From Arthrobacter sp. FB24 (GTDB lineage: Bacteria > Actinomycetota > Actinomycetes > Actinomycetales > Micrococcaceae), in the NCBI RefSeq assembly GCF_000196235.1, contig NC_008541.1, positions 2,046,001 to 2,110,000 of the forward strand: a DNA stretch of 64,000 nucleotides. The letters run 5' to 3'. Of this stretch, positions 50,702-59,221 are shown in pieces. Each line of letters starts with the position of its first letter. The first letter of the stretch is position 1. The notes beneath the pieces are model-generated. The model saw only the letters and a list, made by a program, of their open reading frames with translations. It did not search any database and had not been told where the DNA came from. The translations under genes and the position numbers were made by a program.

Positions 50702-51994
50702 ATGCGTGCACCAAACAAGCTCAGGATTTCGCTGGCCGTAACAGCAGCAGCAAGCCTCATTGCAGTAAGCGGATGTGCCGCCAACACCCCCGCCGGAAGC
50801 TCGTCCGGGGGAGGGACCGACAAACTCGAAATCACCTCCTGGTGGACCTCCGGATCCGAGGCCGACGCACTCAATGTGCTGATCGACGGGGTGAAGGCGG
50901 CCAAGCCGGGCCTGTCCGTGGACAACGCCGCGGTCTCCGGCGGCGGCGGCGCCAACGCGCGGCAGGCCCTGGCCGCGAGGCTCCAGGCCGGAAGCCCGCC
51001 GGACGCCTGGCAGGTACACCCTGCCGGGCAGCTGAAGAGTTACGTGGACGGCGGGCAGGTAGCCGATCTGACTGACTTGTGGACCGAGGGTGACTGGGCG
51101 TCGCAAATGCCCAAGGACGTGGCCGAAGCCCAACAGGTCGACGGCAAGTACTACACCGTCCCGATCGGCGTCCACCGCGGGAACGTCCTCTGGACCAACC
51201 CCGCCGTGCTCTCCAAGGCGAACGTCACGATCGATGCCGATGCCGGCATCGACGGGCTGATCTCCAGCCTGGAGCAGGTGCAGGCCAGCGGGACCACGCC
51301 GCTCTGCCTGGGCGACAAGGACATCTTCGCCTCATCCCAGCTGCTGGAGTCACTCATCATGTCCAGGGCGGGTGCGGACAACTGGACGAAGCTGTTCACC
51401 AGCGAGTATTCCTTCGACGCCCCCGAGGTGAAGCAGGCGCTGGAGGACTACAAGACCATCCTCTCCTTCGCCAATAAGGATCACTCCGCTATCACCTGGG
51501 ATGAAGCCGCGAAGAAAATGGCCGACGGCGAATGCGCGGTCAATCTCATGGGGGACTGGGCCTACGGTGAGTTGCTCAACGCCGGAAAGAAGCCCGGCAC
51601 GGACTTCGCCTGGGTGGCCTTCCCCGGCAAAGAGGACATCTTCGACTACGTAGGTGACGGCTTCTCCATCCCGGCGAACAATATTCCGCATGCCGAAGCC
51701 GCCCGGGCCTGGTTGAAGACGTTGATGGACCCGAAGATCCAGACCGAATTCGCCGCCAAGAAGGGTTCAATCCCCGCAGTGACCTCGGCCGACATCTCGG
51801 GGTTGTCCGAATACCAGCAGGAAGCCGCCAAGAGCCTCGCCTCAGGCGCAGTGGTCTCCTCGCTGGCCCATGCCCAGGCCGCCGGAGCCGAATTCGCCCA
51901 GACGTACGCCGACGCCGTCTCCACCTTCAACGGCAGCGGCAACACCGATGCCTTCATCGCCAGCATGACGCAGGCCCAGAAGACCCAGCTGTAA
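50702..51994 (+). CDS. Sugar ABC transporter substrate-binding lipoprotein (family 1)
   Basis: A 430-residue extracytoplasmic solute-binding protein. AAAGGAGAG precedes the ATG. The N terminus is a lipoprotein signal with the lipobox VSGC (Cys25), followed by a Ser/Gly linker. The mature part opens with KLEITSWWTSGSEADALNVL, and includes LQAGSPPDAWQVHPAGQL, GKYYTVPIGVHRGNVLWTN and MGDWAYGELLNAGKKPG, typical of sugar-binding family 1 proteins for mono- or disaccharides and alginate/uronide oligomers. The permease genes follow after a hairpin, but no ATPase gene is present; such systems usually borrow an MsmK-like ATPase encoded elsewhere. Confidence 0.94.
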   Translation: MRAPNKLRISLAVTAAASLIAVSGCAANTPAGSSSGGGTDKLEITSWWTSGSEADALNVLIDGVKAAKPGLSVDNAAVSGGGGANARQALAARLQAGSPPDAWQVHPAGQLKSYVDGGQVADLTDLWTEGDWASQMPKDVAEAQQVDGKYYTVPIGVHRGNVLWTNPAVLSKANVTIDADAGIDGLISSLEQVQASGTTPLCLGDKDIFASSQLLESLIMSRAGADNWTKLFTSEYSFDAPEVKQALEDYKTILSFANKDHSAITWDEAAKKMADGECAVNLMGDWAYGELLNAGKKPGTDFAWVAFPGKEDIFDYVGDGFSIPANNIPHAEAARAWLKTLMDPKIQTEFAAKKGSIPAVTSADISGLSEYQQEAAKSLASGAVVSSLAHAQAAGAEFAQTYADAVSTFNGSGNTDAFIASMTQAQKTQL

Positions 51995-52024
51995 TAGCAG
52001 GTCAGCCAACCACGTCGGAAAGGG

Positions 52025-52050
52025 TGTGGCTGCAGGTCACTGCAGCCACA
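52025..52050 (+). promoter_or_regulatory. Hairpin between binding protein and permease genes
   Basis: TGTGGCTGCAG-gtca-CTGCAGCCACA, an 11-bp perfect stem with a 4-base loop and no T tract. In ABC operons such stems protect the binding-protein message from 3' decay, giving more binding protein than permease. Confidence 0.7.
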
Positions 52051-52074
52051 CCCCCGGACAGGATCAGTTCACTC

Positions 52075-53076
52075 ATGACAATCTCAACAGCACGGCCACC
52101 GGCACCCGCCGGTCCCCGGTCGAAGAAACAAGTGCCTCACAACGTCAAGACATCCCGCCGAGCCGCCTGGATCTTTGCACCCAGCCTGCTGGTCAGTTTT
52201 CTCTTCGTCTACGTTTTTATCGGGATCACGGTCTACATCTCCCTCTCGAACTGGAAGATCGGAACCAGCCCAAACCTCACGCTCCGCCAGCCGTTCGGAG
52301 GGACCTACGCCGAACTGGTCCAGGAACAGCGCTTCCAGGCGGACATCCGCAATGTGGTGGTCTTCACGATCATTTTCCTGGTCCTGGCCATCCTCGGCGG
52401 ACTGGTCGCCGCGCTGTTCATCCACCATGTTTCGGTGGGTAAGGGCCTGTTCCGGACGGTCTTCCTCCTGCCCTACGCGCTGTCCTTCATCGTTACCGGT
52501 GTCGCGTGGCGCTGGATCTTTGCCCCCGCCACTGGCGTCAACGAGATTCTTCGAAGCATGGGAATCGAGAACCCTCCGGGGTGGACCACGGACACCACGA
52601 TCCTGGGAGCCCTGAACGACCCCTCGGGAACCGACTTCCTGAAGGTCCAGTTCGGCATTCCGGTGGCGCTGCTGCCCATCATCTTTGCGGCCGCATGGCA
52701 GCTCGTGGGTTTCGCCATGGCCATGTACCTGGCCGGCCTTGCCTCCATCCCGGAGGAACACCTTGAAGCGGCCAATGTTGACGGCGCGAACGTCTGGCAG
52801 CGACTTCGGTACATCGTGCTGCCGCAGCTGTGGCCCTCCACCATCACCTGCTTCGTGCTCCTGCTTCACGTGGCCCTGAAGATCTTCGACCTCGTCGTCG
52901 CCATGTCAGGTTCCGGCCCGGGATTCGTCACCGACGTGCCCGGCATTTACATCTACAACTACCTCACCAGCCGTTACGACAAAGCCTCGGCAATGGCGAT
53001 CATCCTGCTCCTGCTGACCCTCGTGGTGATCGTCCCCTACCTCGTACGCGGATACCGGAAAGAGCGAAAGGCATAG
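52075..53076 (+). CDS. Sugar ABC transporter permease (MalF-type)
   Basis: A 333-residue binding-protein-dependent permease. I chose the ATG in MTISTARPPAPAG; AGGATC lies upstream. Six membrane segments, starting AAWIFAPSLLVSFLFVYVFI, and the EAA loop EEHLEAANVDGANVWQRLRY near residue 230, which docks on the ATPase. A longer periplasmic loop follows the first segment, as usual for MalF-type subunits. It forms the channel with the next gene product. The stop is two bases from the next start, so they are translated together. Confidence 0.94.
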   Translation: MTISTARPPAPAGPRSKKQVPHNVKTSRRAAWIFAPSLLVSFLFVYVFIGITVYISLSNWKIGTSPNLTLRQPFGGTYAELVQEQRFQADIRNVVVFTIIFLVLAILGGLVAALFIHHVSVGKGLFRTVFLLPYALSFIVTGVAWRWIFAPATGVNEILRSMGIENPPGWTTDTTILGALNDPSGTDFLKVQFGIPVALLPIIFAAAWQLVGFAMAMYLAGLASIPEEHLEAANVDGANVWQRLRYIVLPQLWPSTITCFVLLLHVALKIFDLVVAMSGSGPGFVTDVPGIYIYNYLTSRYDKASAMAIILLLLTLVVIVPYLVRGYRKERKA

Positions 53077-53078
53077 CA

Positions 53079-53987
53079 ATGGCCGTCGAAACCCTCGAAC
53101 CGACCACGTCCCGATCTGTCCAGGCGCCACGACAGCGCCCGAAGAAGCTGGCCCCCAAGCCCCGGTCCTGGAGCATTCCGAGAACTGCCGGCGGCTGGAT
53201 TGTCCTGGCTGTTTGTACCCTCGCGACTCTCGGCATGCTCGTGCCGGTTTACGTCATCATCACCACGGCCCTGTCAGGAAGTACCGGAGCTCCGAACTTC
53301 TTCCTAGCCTTCCCGGATGCGCCGAGCCTGGGCGCCTTTAAAGGCGCCTGGACCAAGCTTCACGGATCGCTGGCGAACTCACTTCAGATCACAGTCCCGG
53401 CGGCGCTGGTCTCGTGCCTGTTGGGCTCGATCAACGGCTACGTTCTGTCCAAGTTCCCCTTCCGGGGATCCAACGCCCTCTTCACGGTTCTGCTCGTGGG
53501 CATGTTCATACCGTTCCAGGCCGTTATCATCCCCGTCTTCCAGTTCCTCAACATGCTGCACCTCCAAGGCAGCATCATCGGCCTGATCCTGGTCCACATC
53601 ATCTACGGCATACCGATCACCACGCTGATCTTCCGCAACTACTACGAGGGCATCCCGACCGCCATCATCGAAGCAGCCTCCATCGACGGTGCCGGCATCT
53701 GGAAGACCTACGTCCGTGTGATGCTCCCGCTCTCCGTGCCGGGCTTCGTCGTCGCCGGAATCTTCCAGTGCACCAACATCTGGAACGACTTCCTCTTCGG
53801 CTTCATCCTGGCCTCCCCGGCAGCGTGGCCTGCTACCGTAACCCTGAACAACCTCATCGGAACCACTACCGTGGACTACTCCGAGCTGATGGCCGGCGCA
53901 GTGCTCGTGGCTGCTCCGACCGTCCTGCTCTACCTTGTCCTGGGCAGGTTCTTCGTCAGCGGCCTCACCGCAGGAGCAGTGAAATGA
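53079..53987 (+). CDS. Sugar ABC transporter permease (MalG-type)
   Basis: A 302-residue permease, partner of the preceding subunit. AAAGG precedes the ATG, which lies two bases after the previous stop. Six membrane segments from WIVLAVCTLATLGMLVPVYV onward and the EAA loop IIEAASIDGAGIWKTYVRVM near residue 205. The stop overlaps the start of the KDG kinase gene (ATGA), implying coupled translation of transport and catabolism. Confidence 0.94.
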   Translation: MAVETLEPTTSRSVQAPRQRPKKLAPKPRSWSIPRTAGGWIVLAVCTLATLGMLVPVYVIITTALSGSTGAPNFFLAFPDAPSLGAFKGAWTKLHGSLANSLQITVPAALVSCLLGSINGYVLSKFPFRGSNALFTVLLVGMFIPFQAVIIPVFQFLNMLHLQGSIIGLILVHIIYGIPITTLIFRNYYEGIPTAIIEAASIDGAGIWKTYVRVMLPLSVPGFVVAGIFQCTNIWNDFLFGFILASPAAWPATVTLNNLIGTTTVDYSELMAGAVLVAAPTVLLYLVLGRFFVSGLTAGAVK

Positions 53988-54946
53988 CCCTTCTGGATGT
54001 GCTCTGCGTCGGGGAAACCATGGCTGTGGTCACCCCCGCCAGGGCTGAGCCGCTCCGTGACGCGGAAGAATGCCTGCTCGGCTACGGGGGAGCGGAATCC
54101 AACGTTGCGGCGCACCTGGCCGAATTCGGTTACCGGTCCGGCTGGGCCAGCCGTGTCGGCCGGGACCCGTTCGGTGAACGAATTGTGGACGGACTTTCCA
54201 GCCGTGGCGTGGATGTCAGCTGGGTGGTGCGCGACAGTACGTCCCCTACAGGGGTCTACTTCAAGGACCCCGACGTCGGGCACGGCGCCAGGGCGCTTTA
54301 CTACCGTGCCGGCTCCGCTGCCTCCCGGATGGCGCCGTCCGATTCCGAAGCGTGGCCGCTGGAGCAGACGGGCTGGATCCACACCAGCGGCATCAACGCC
54401 GCACTCTCGCACAGTTGCTCGGCGCTGACGGAGCATCTCCTGGCGGGGGCTGGTCCATCAGGCTACAAAGTCTCCTTCGACGTCAACTACCGCCCCGCCC
54501 TGTGGACTGTCGACGTTGCGGGCCCGCGTCTGCTGGAACTGGCCCGCCTATCCACCGTTGTCCTCGTGGGCCTCGACGAAGCTGAAACATTATGGGGCTG
54601 CACCACCGCAGAAGAGGTATCGGAGCTTCTGCCGGGACCGCGGCATGTCGTCATCAAAGACTCAGCCTTAGAGGCTGTCGAATTCTTCAGGGACCGCAAC
54701 CGGGATGAACGTGTCTTCCGCGTACCAGCCAACCACGTCGACGTCGTCGAACCAGTGGGGGCTGGCGACGCCTTTGCCGCGGGTTATCTGGCCGGGTTGC
54801 TCCGCGGAGACAACCCCGAGGACCGGCTCGCCCTGGGCCACTCCTTCGCAGCCTGGACACTGGGCACCCGCGCCGACTTCCGACCGGGCCACGGAACTAA
54901 ACCCCGCAGTTTCGGTACCAACGGCACCCGCGTCGGCGTCAGCTGA
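53984..54946 (+). CDS. kdgK: 2-keto-3-deoxygluconate kinase (PfkB family)
   Basis: A 320-residue sugar kinase of the PfkB/ribokinase family. N-terminal CVGETMAVVTP and the substrate-binding GGAESNVAAHLAEFGY (about 30-45) are typical of KDG kinases. The C-terminal signature is PVGAGDAFAAGYLAGLL with catalytic Asp262. It phosphorylates 2-keto-3-deoxygluconate at O6 with ATP, giving KDPG, the substrate of the aldolase encoded next. The start overlaps the permease stop. A hairpin covers its own stop codon. Assignment to KDG rather than another keto-sugar rests on the neighbouring aldolase. Confidence 0.88.
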   Translation: MTLLDVLCVGETMAVVTPARAEPLRDAEECLLGYGGAESNVAAHLAEFGYRSGWASRVGRDPFGERIVDGLSSRGVDVSWVVRDSTSPTGVYFKDPDVGHGARALYYRAGSAASRMAPSDSEAWPLEQTGWIHTSGINAALSHSCSALTEHLLAGAGPSGYKVSFDVNYRPALWTVDVAGPRLLELARLSTVVLVGLDEAETLWGCTTAEEVSELLPGPRHVVIKDSALEAVEFFRDRNRDERVFRVPANHVDVVEPVGAGDAFAAGYLAGLLRGDNPEDRLALGHSFAAWTLGTRADFRPGHGTKPRSFGTNGTRVGVS

Positions 54947-54953
54947 CGCGGGT
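54926..54953 (+). promoter_or_regulatory. Hairpin overlapping the kinase stop codon
   Basis: ACCCGCGTC-ggcgtcagct-GACGCGGGT, 9-bp perfect stem; the kinase stop lies in the loop/second arm. It may tune expression of the aldolase gene 50 bases further on. Confidence 0.5.
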
Positions 54954-54995
54954 GCTGCCCAACTGCCATCACGATTACCCAGAAAGAGAACAACC

Positions 54996-55634
54996 TTGGC
55001 ACACAAACTCACGCATGACTGGTTCGACGACGGTTTCTTCCGGGTCCCGGTGATAGCCGTGCTCCGCGGACTAACACCCGCCGAAGCAGTACGGAACGCC
55101 ACGCGGGCGTGGGACGCCGGCGTCGAGCATGTCGAAGTCACGATCGAAACACCGGAAGCCGTCCCCACGCTCGCTGCTGTGGCCGGCGCCGCAGCCGAAC
55201 GCGGTGTGGCCGTGGGCGCAGGCACCATCATGAGTGCCGACCAACTGGACGCCGCGGCATCCGCCAACGCATCATTCACAGTCTCTCCCGGCCTTGACGA
55301 AGGCATCATCAAGGAAAGCATCCGACGCAGCATGCCCCACTTGCCCGGAGTGGCCACAGCCAGTGAGATCCTGCGGGCGAAAGCGCTCGGCCTGACATGG
55401 CTGAAAGCATTCCCAGCATCGGTACTGGGTCCCGATTGGCTGAGAGCAATGAAAGGGCCGTTTCCAGACGTCCGTTTTGTCGCCACTGGCGGTATGAAAT
55501 CGGCAACAGCACGCCGCTATCTCGATGCCGGTGTCAGCGTCGTCGGTTTGAGTTCAGACTTCTCCTCCGACGAAGGGGCCGCGGCAGTCCGCGAACTGCT
55601 TAGTGCAATTCAAGGCAACACCACGGCAGTGTAG
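54996..55634 (+). CDS. eda: 2-keto-3-deoxy-6-phosphogluconate aldolase
   Basis: A 212-residue class I aldolase. TTG start with AGAAAGAG upstream; no ATG fits the family N terminus. RVPVIAVLRGLTPAEA is the family opening, VEHVEVTIETPEA holds the conserved Glu, AVGAGTIMS the substrate loop, and LTWLKAFPAS the Schiff-base Lys137. It cleaves KDPG to pyruvate and glyceraldehyde-3-phosphate in the cytoplasm, completing the route started by the kinase. Last gene of the rightward operon; a short CTGGCC/GGCCAG stem follows the stop. Confidence 0.93.
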   Translation: MAHKLTHDWFDDGFFRVPVIAVLRGLTPAEAVRNATRAWDAGVEHVEVTIETPEAVPTLAAVAGAAAERGVAVGAGTIMSADQLDAAASANASFTVSPGLDEGIIKESIRRSMPHLPGVATASEILRAKALGLTWLKAFPASVLGPDWLRAMKGPFPDVRFVATGGMKSATARRYLDAGVSVVGLSSDFSSDEGAAAVRELLSAIQGNTTAV

Positions 55635-55826
55635 TCTCTGGCCGGAGGCCAGGGGACCTGCGCGGCACATCCGCCTACACGGGCAAGTCCTACCTGAGCC
55701 GCCCCGGCACGTTCAGGTGCGACCCGCTGCCCAGTGCCAGTTACGTCGATGCTGTGGAGGCGGACGATTTCTCAAGCGTTCTCGACTACGCACTGAATAA
55801 CTTCACTCGGGCGCACTGATAACAGT
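55635..55826. other. Decayed sequence after the aldolase gene
   Basis: A plus-strand frame ends at 55819 with DPLPSASYVDAVEADDFSSV, protein-like but without start, and I do not recognise it. It is probably the tail of a lost gene that once preceded the HAD fragment. Confidence 0.35.
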
Positions 55827-55931
55827 ATGGAGTCACGAAACCGCGACAACCTTCAGGCCGTTCTCTGGGATATGGACGGCACGCTGGTCGACACAAGCTC
55901 GGGATCTACCTCGGCCCTCGGCACCGCCTAG
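55827..55931 (+). pseudogene. HAD-hydrolase N-terminal fragment
   Basis: Starting at ATG, 34 residues read MESRNRDNLQAVLWDMDGTL VDT, where DMDGTLVDT is the nucleophile motif of HAD phosphatases; a stop follows after unrelated residues. The remaining 190-odd residues of the family are absent. Confidence 0.75.
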
Positions 55932-56115
55932 CGAGGGAGCGATGAGCAGTCCACTTTTCACCTGGGGGTGCTCTGACTCGAGGTGGTCCCGCTCGGTGTT
56001 GGCGCCGCACCGCTACGTTGAAGGCCGGGGGAGGTCAGCTAGGGCTTGTGAAACTGTGGTGCTTTTCCCGCTCGGGGGCGGGACGGGCATCTCCTGACAG
56101 CCGCTGCAGATTCGG
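55932..56115. other. Short gap downstream of the AAA ATPase
   Basis: No gene, repeat or strong hairpin recognised. Confidence 0.4.
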
Positions 56116-57150
56116 TCAGGCCAGCCAGCGCCACCAACGCGACCGCTCAGGTTCCGGCGGCGGCTCCGGCTCCGGCTCCTCGCCCAAGGCCAGTGCGGCC
56201 TCAACGATGTCGTCCGTTGTTAGCGTCATGACGGCCTCACGATCGAGCGCGTCAAGACTTTGTTCCTCGTCGAGCGACAGCCGCAGCGCCTGGCGGTTGA
56301 GCGCCTGCTCGAACAGCGTGCGGGCGAACCGTGCGTTGCCGGAGTCCTCGCCCGCGTGGAGCCCGGTGAGGATCCGGCGCAGCATCTGGTCGGCACCGGG
56401 CTCCAGCGTGTACTCGTGCTGGGCCAGCAGCTGGTGGAAGATCGTCTGGAGTGCGTCGACGGAGTAGTCGGGGAACGTGATCTCGCGGGCGAACCGTGAG
56501 CGCAGTCCGGGGTTCGAGAGCAAGAAGGACTCCATCAGGCGCGGGTACCCGGCCACGATCACGACCAGCCGGTGGCGGTGGTCCTCCATCCGCTTGAGCA
56601 GGACCTCGATCGCCTCGGGGCCGAAGTCCATGCGGCCGTCCTCCGGGGTCAGCGCGTAGGCCTCGTCGATAAACAGGACGCCGTCCAGCGCACGCCGGAT
56701 CACCCGGTCCGTCTTGATGGCCGTCGCGCCGACGAACTGCCCCACCAGGCCCGAACGGTCGACCTCGACCAGGTGGCCTTTCTGCAGCAGACCGACCGCG
56801 CGGTACATCTCGGCCAGGAGCCGCGCCACAGTGGTCTTGCCCGTGCCCGGGTTTCCGAGGAACACCAGATGCTGTGAGGTGGCCACCTCCGGCAGGCCGT
56901 GCGCCTTACGGCGGGCCTGGACTTGGAGCAATGCGACGAGGGCCCGCACCTGTTCCTTTACGGTCTCCAGTCCGACCAGCGCGTCGAGCTCGGCCTGCAC
57001 CTCGGACAGTGGCCGGGCCGGACCGGGCCTCGCACCTATGAGATCGCCGACCAGGTCATCGACGCGCTCCGAATGTGGCAGCTTGAGCTGATCGGCCAGA
57101 TGGCCGATGGTTTCGCGCAGGTCGTCGAGCGGATTGCGGCTGGCAGCCAT
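56116..57150 (-). CDS. CbbX/SpoVK-type AAA+ ATPase
   Basis: A 344-residue AAA protein. The start MAASRNPLDDLRETIGHLAD is chosen because the longer frame upstream is Arg-rich and has no ribosome site. Core motifs are LDALVGLETVKEQVRALVAL near residue 65, Walker A GNPGTGKT at 99-106, VEVDRSGLVGQFVGATA (pore-loop region), Walker B GVLFIDEAYAL near 160, and the arginine-rich LSNPGLRSRFAREITFPDYS near 225. A C-terminal lid domain and an acidic/Pro tail (EEPEPEPPPEPE) follow. Relatives include CbbX, SpoVK and EccA, which remodel protein partners. No partner gene is next to it; the surroundings are decayed, so its target is unknown. Confidence 0.9.
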   Translation of the reverse strand: MAASRNPLDDLRETIGHLADQLKLPHSERVDDLVGDLIGARPGPARPLSEVQAELDALVGLETVKEQVRALVALLQVQARRKAHGLPEVATSQHLVFLGNPGTGKTTVARLLAEMYRAVGLLQKGHLVEVDRSGLVGQFVGATAIKTDRVIRRALDGVLFIDEAYALTPEDGRMDFGPEAIEVLLKRMEDHRHRLVVIVAGYPRLMESFLLSNPGLRSRFAREITFPDYSVDALQTIFHQLLAQHEYTLEPGADQMLRRILTGLHAGEDSGNARFARTLFEQALNRQALRLSLDEEQSLDALDREAVMTLTTDDIVEAALALGEEPEPEPPPEPERSRWWRWLA

Positions 57151-57744
57151 ACATCCACTGTAGTACTCGATTCCGGGCCTGGGTGGGGCTGGCCTTTTGG
57201 TCGTTGAGCTTCTAAAGCTGAGGCCACGGGACGCCCAAGCCAAACACAGCTCATCAAGACAGGGGAGCTTCGCGGGATCCGGATCGGTGGGAGGGGCGTT
57301 TGGCGCATCGGGCCAGCGACCTCGAAGACTACATCGCCTAGGTCGACCGGCGCACCGCCGAGCGCATCTCTGCCGGCGAGCCAAAAGTCGAGGGAGAATC
57401 TGAGCCCGGGTTGCTCCTGCAGAAACTCTGCAGCCACATGAATTCCCAAGTCAGGGCGCCGCTTCAGCAGTTGCCACCACTCGGCGAGAACTCCGCCGGT
57501 CCCCTCAGTTCCGGACTTCTCGCGTCCGGCGTCCTCGGGTCGATCATTCGGAAGATTCAGGCTGCTATGGGCACTATCCCGCCAAGAGGGCATCAGGTAA
57601 GCGCAACCCTAGGCGGCAGCCGTTACCGTGCCGGTGGCGGATCGACGAAAGCCTATGGGGAACAGCCGGAGCTCTCCACTGTTACACGCCGGCACCGGCT
57701 CGTCTTGAACACGGCCGGCGCCGACTTTCCGGCAGGGGTCCGTG
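57151..57744. other. Decayed stretch between AAA ATPase and DUF1801 genes
   Basis: No intact gene. A plus-strand frame near 57310 reads HRASDLEDYIA, a stop, then VDRRTAERISAG, which looks like a broken coding piece, but I cannot name its family. Confidence 0.4.
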
Positions 57745-58083
57745 TCAGGCGACCGCTTTCTCGACGAGCGCGCGGATTTTGGCTTCCGTCGCAGCATCCG
57801 GCGAGGTGATGGTCCACGCGACCGGGTGCATGTGGGTGTCCTCTTCACGAGCGGGGTTCACAACGTCGCCAAAGCCGAACGCGATGAAGTCCTTATCCGG
57901 TTTGATGTAGCGGATGTCCTTGCCGTCCTTGACGTAGAACGGGAGACCTCAGCGTACGATCGGCTCTAACGAGGGTGCGCTCTCCCGGACGATACTATGC
58001 AGGCGTTCTCCGATCGCCCGGTACTCTGAGGGGGAGTCACTGAGTTTGCTGAGAACAGCCGCGTCACCCTTCTTCGTGAACAT
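57745..58083 (-). pseudogene. DUF1801-like protein with an internal TGA codon
   Basis: AGGAGG precedes an ATG that starts MFTKKGDAAVLSKLSDSPSE and runs through ERLHSIVRESAPSLEPIVR to a TGA at codon 45 (57951-57949). The same frame then continues without interruption: GLPFYVKDGKDIRYIKPDKD, FIAFGFGDVVNPAREED, to a normal stop after EKAVA (112 residues in all). The TGA sits where DUF1801/YdhG proteins have Trp in the conserved (K/R)WG-x-P-x-Y element, so it is a Trp-to-stop change in an otherwise intact gene. Nonsense mutation is most likely; read-through or sequence error are alternatives. Confidence 0.75.
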
Positions 58084-58374
58084 GGTGGTCAAGCCTCCTT
58101 CAGATTCTCGTTAAGCAATCATTGTGGCCGGCGCGTGCGTCCGTAGACACCGACGGCGTCTGACCGTCGATGGTGCAAAGCCCACGCGGCCGCGGCGGAG
58201 GTAGTCGAGGCATACGAGGCAATCCGCCATCCGGCTATGCACTTTGTGGTAAGGGAGAATGCGCTCGTCTGCCATTTGCAACCATGCGCGTCGGGTACTC
58301 CATCGCGGTCTTCGGCCTGCTCTTCTCCGTCGTCGCCTTGTTCAGTGCTGTGCCCACGGTGTTAGGCTCCGGCC

Positions 58375-58875
58375 ATGACGTTGAAGCCGATCATCCTGCT
58401 CGACATCGACGGTGTACTGAACCCGGCCCTCCGTGCCCGGCCGGGTGCTATCCGGCCCGACCCGCAGCTCACAGACGTGAGGACCGCGTTGGTCCGGCGG
58501 CTGGCGCGGTGCGGTCGGATTGCGTGGGTGTCGACGTGGCCGGCGGAGATGACCGCCCAGCTTGAGGAGCAGCTGCAGCTCGAGACCGAACCGTTGCGGG
58601 TGACCCTCCTGCTGCGCCCGGCCGACGCCGACGACCCGACACCGAAGCTGCGGTCGGTGGCCAGGTGGCTGGCCAGGATGGAGGCGTCCGACGACTGGGA
58701 CTCGGTCGTGTGGATCGATGACGTGCTCGGACCCGACGCGCGCGAGTGGGCCCGCACCTGTGGCCGGCCAGCGCTTTTGGAGAAGCCAAGCGCTGACCGG
58801 GGTCTGACGGAGGCACACGTGATCGCGGTAGAGGTGTTCATCGGCGGCGGGGGCGCGGTCAACGCGACCACCTGA
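58375..58875 (+). CDS. HAD-domain protein (HAD_2/Swiss-army-knife RNA-repair-like)
   Basis: A 166-residue protein beginning MTLKPIILLDIDGVLNPALR. DIDGVLNP is the HAD nucleophile motif in the form used by small actinobacterial HAD proteins; WVSTWPAEMTAQLEE (motif II Ser/Thr) follows near residue 55 and SVVWIDDVLGPDAREWA (motif IV Asp pair) near residue 120. The cap domain is lacking, so it may be a phosphatase acting on a large substrate. The ribosome site is weak (AGG). It stands alone among broken genes. Confidence 0.82.
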   Translation: MTLKPIILLDIDGVLNPALRARPGAIRPDPQLTDVRTALVRRLARCGRIAWVSTWPAEMTAQLEEQLQLETEPLRVTLLLRPADADDPTPKLRSVARWLARMEASDDWDSVVWIDDVLGPDAREWARTCGRPALLEKPSADRGLTEAHVIAVEVFIGGGGAVNATT

Positions 58876-58885
58876 GGCCATGCCG

Positions 58886-59010
58886 CTAGCGGGAGGGCTG
58901 CGCTCCTGCGTACTCCTCAAGCGTGATGTCGCGGGCGGCGATGTCGGTGGCGGCGTCCACTCCGATGCAGCGGAGATGTCAGGGTTCGTAGGCGTAGCCG
59001 GTGATCTGCT
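58886..59010 (-). pseudogene. VanY-type D-Ala-D-Ala carboxypeptidase C-terminal fragment with internal TGA
   Basis: The minus strand reads SAEQITGYAYEP, TGA (58981-58979), HLRCIGVDAATDIAARDIT, LEEYAGAQPSR, stop. Peptidase M15B/VanY enzymes have YEPWH(F/W/Y)RYVG here, so the TGA replaces the conserved Trp and the zinc-ligand His follows. Sequence upstream of TGYAYEP no longer matches. Only about 40 residues of the enzyme remain. Confidence 0.65.
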
Positions 59011-59221
59011 CGGCTGACAGCCTCGGCCGCCGGTCGCCCGAAGACGGCGACGTACCCTTCATGGACCGTTGCCTGGGAGGTGAAATACCGGTACGCGCTG
59101 ACCAGGGTGATGATTACGCCGTCGGCCTCTCAGGCGGCGAGCTCGGAGCGGAACTCATCGAGGGGTCTCAGAGCCCCTCCTTGAGCCAGAGCAGGATTTC
59201 GGGCTACCCCCTCGGGCACGG
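59011..59221. other. Decayed stretch
   Basis: No gene supported; frames crossing it belong to the shadow of the DUF808 gene. Confidence 0.35.

Noticed and set aside
53414..53983. Extension of the kinase frame upstream through the second permease gene
   Set aside because: The extension is Arg/Pro/His-rich and overlaps the permease in another frame; the ATGA overlap at 53984 gives the real start.
57949..57951. Selenocysteine or programmed UGA decoding in the DUF1801 gene
   Set aside because: The family has Trp, not Cys, at this place, and no selenocysteine-type stem is evident after the codon; a nonsense change is simpler.
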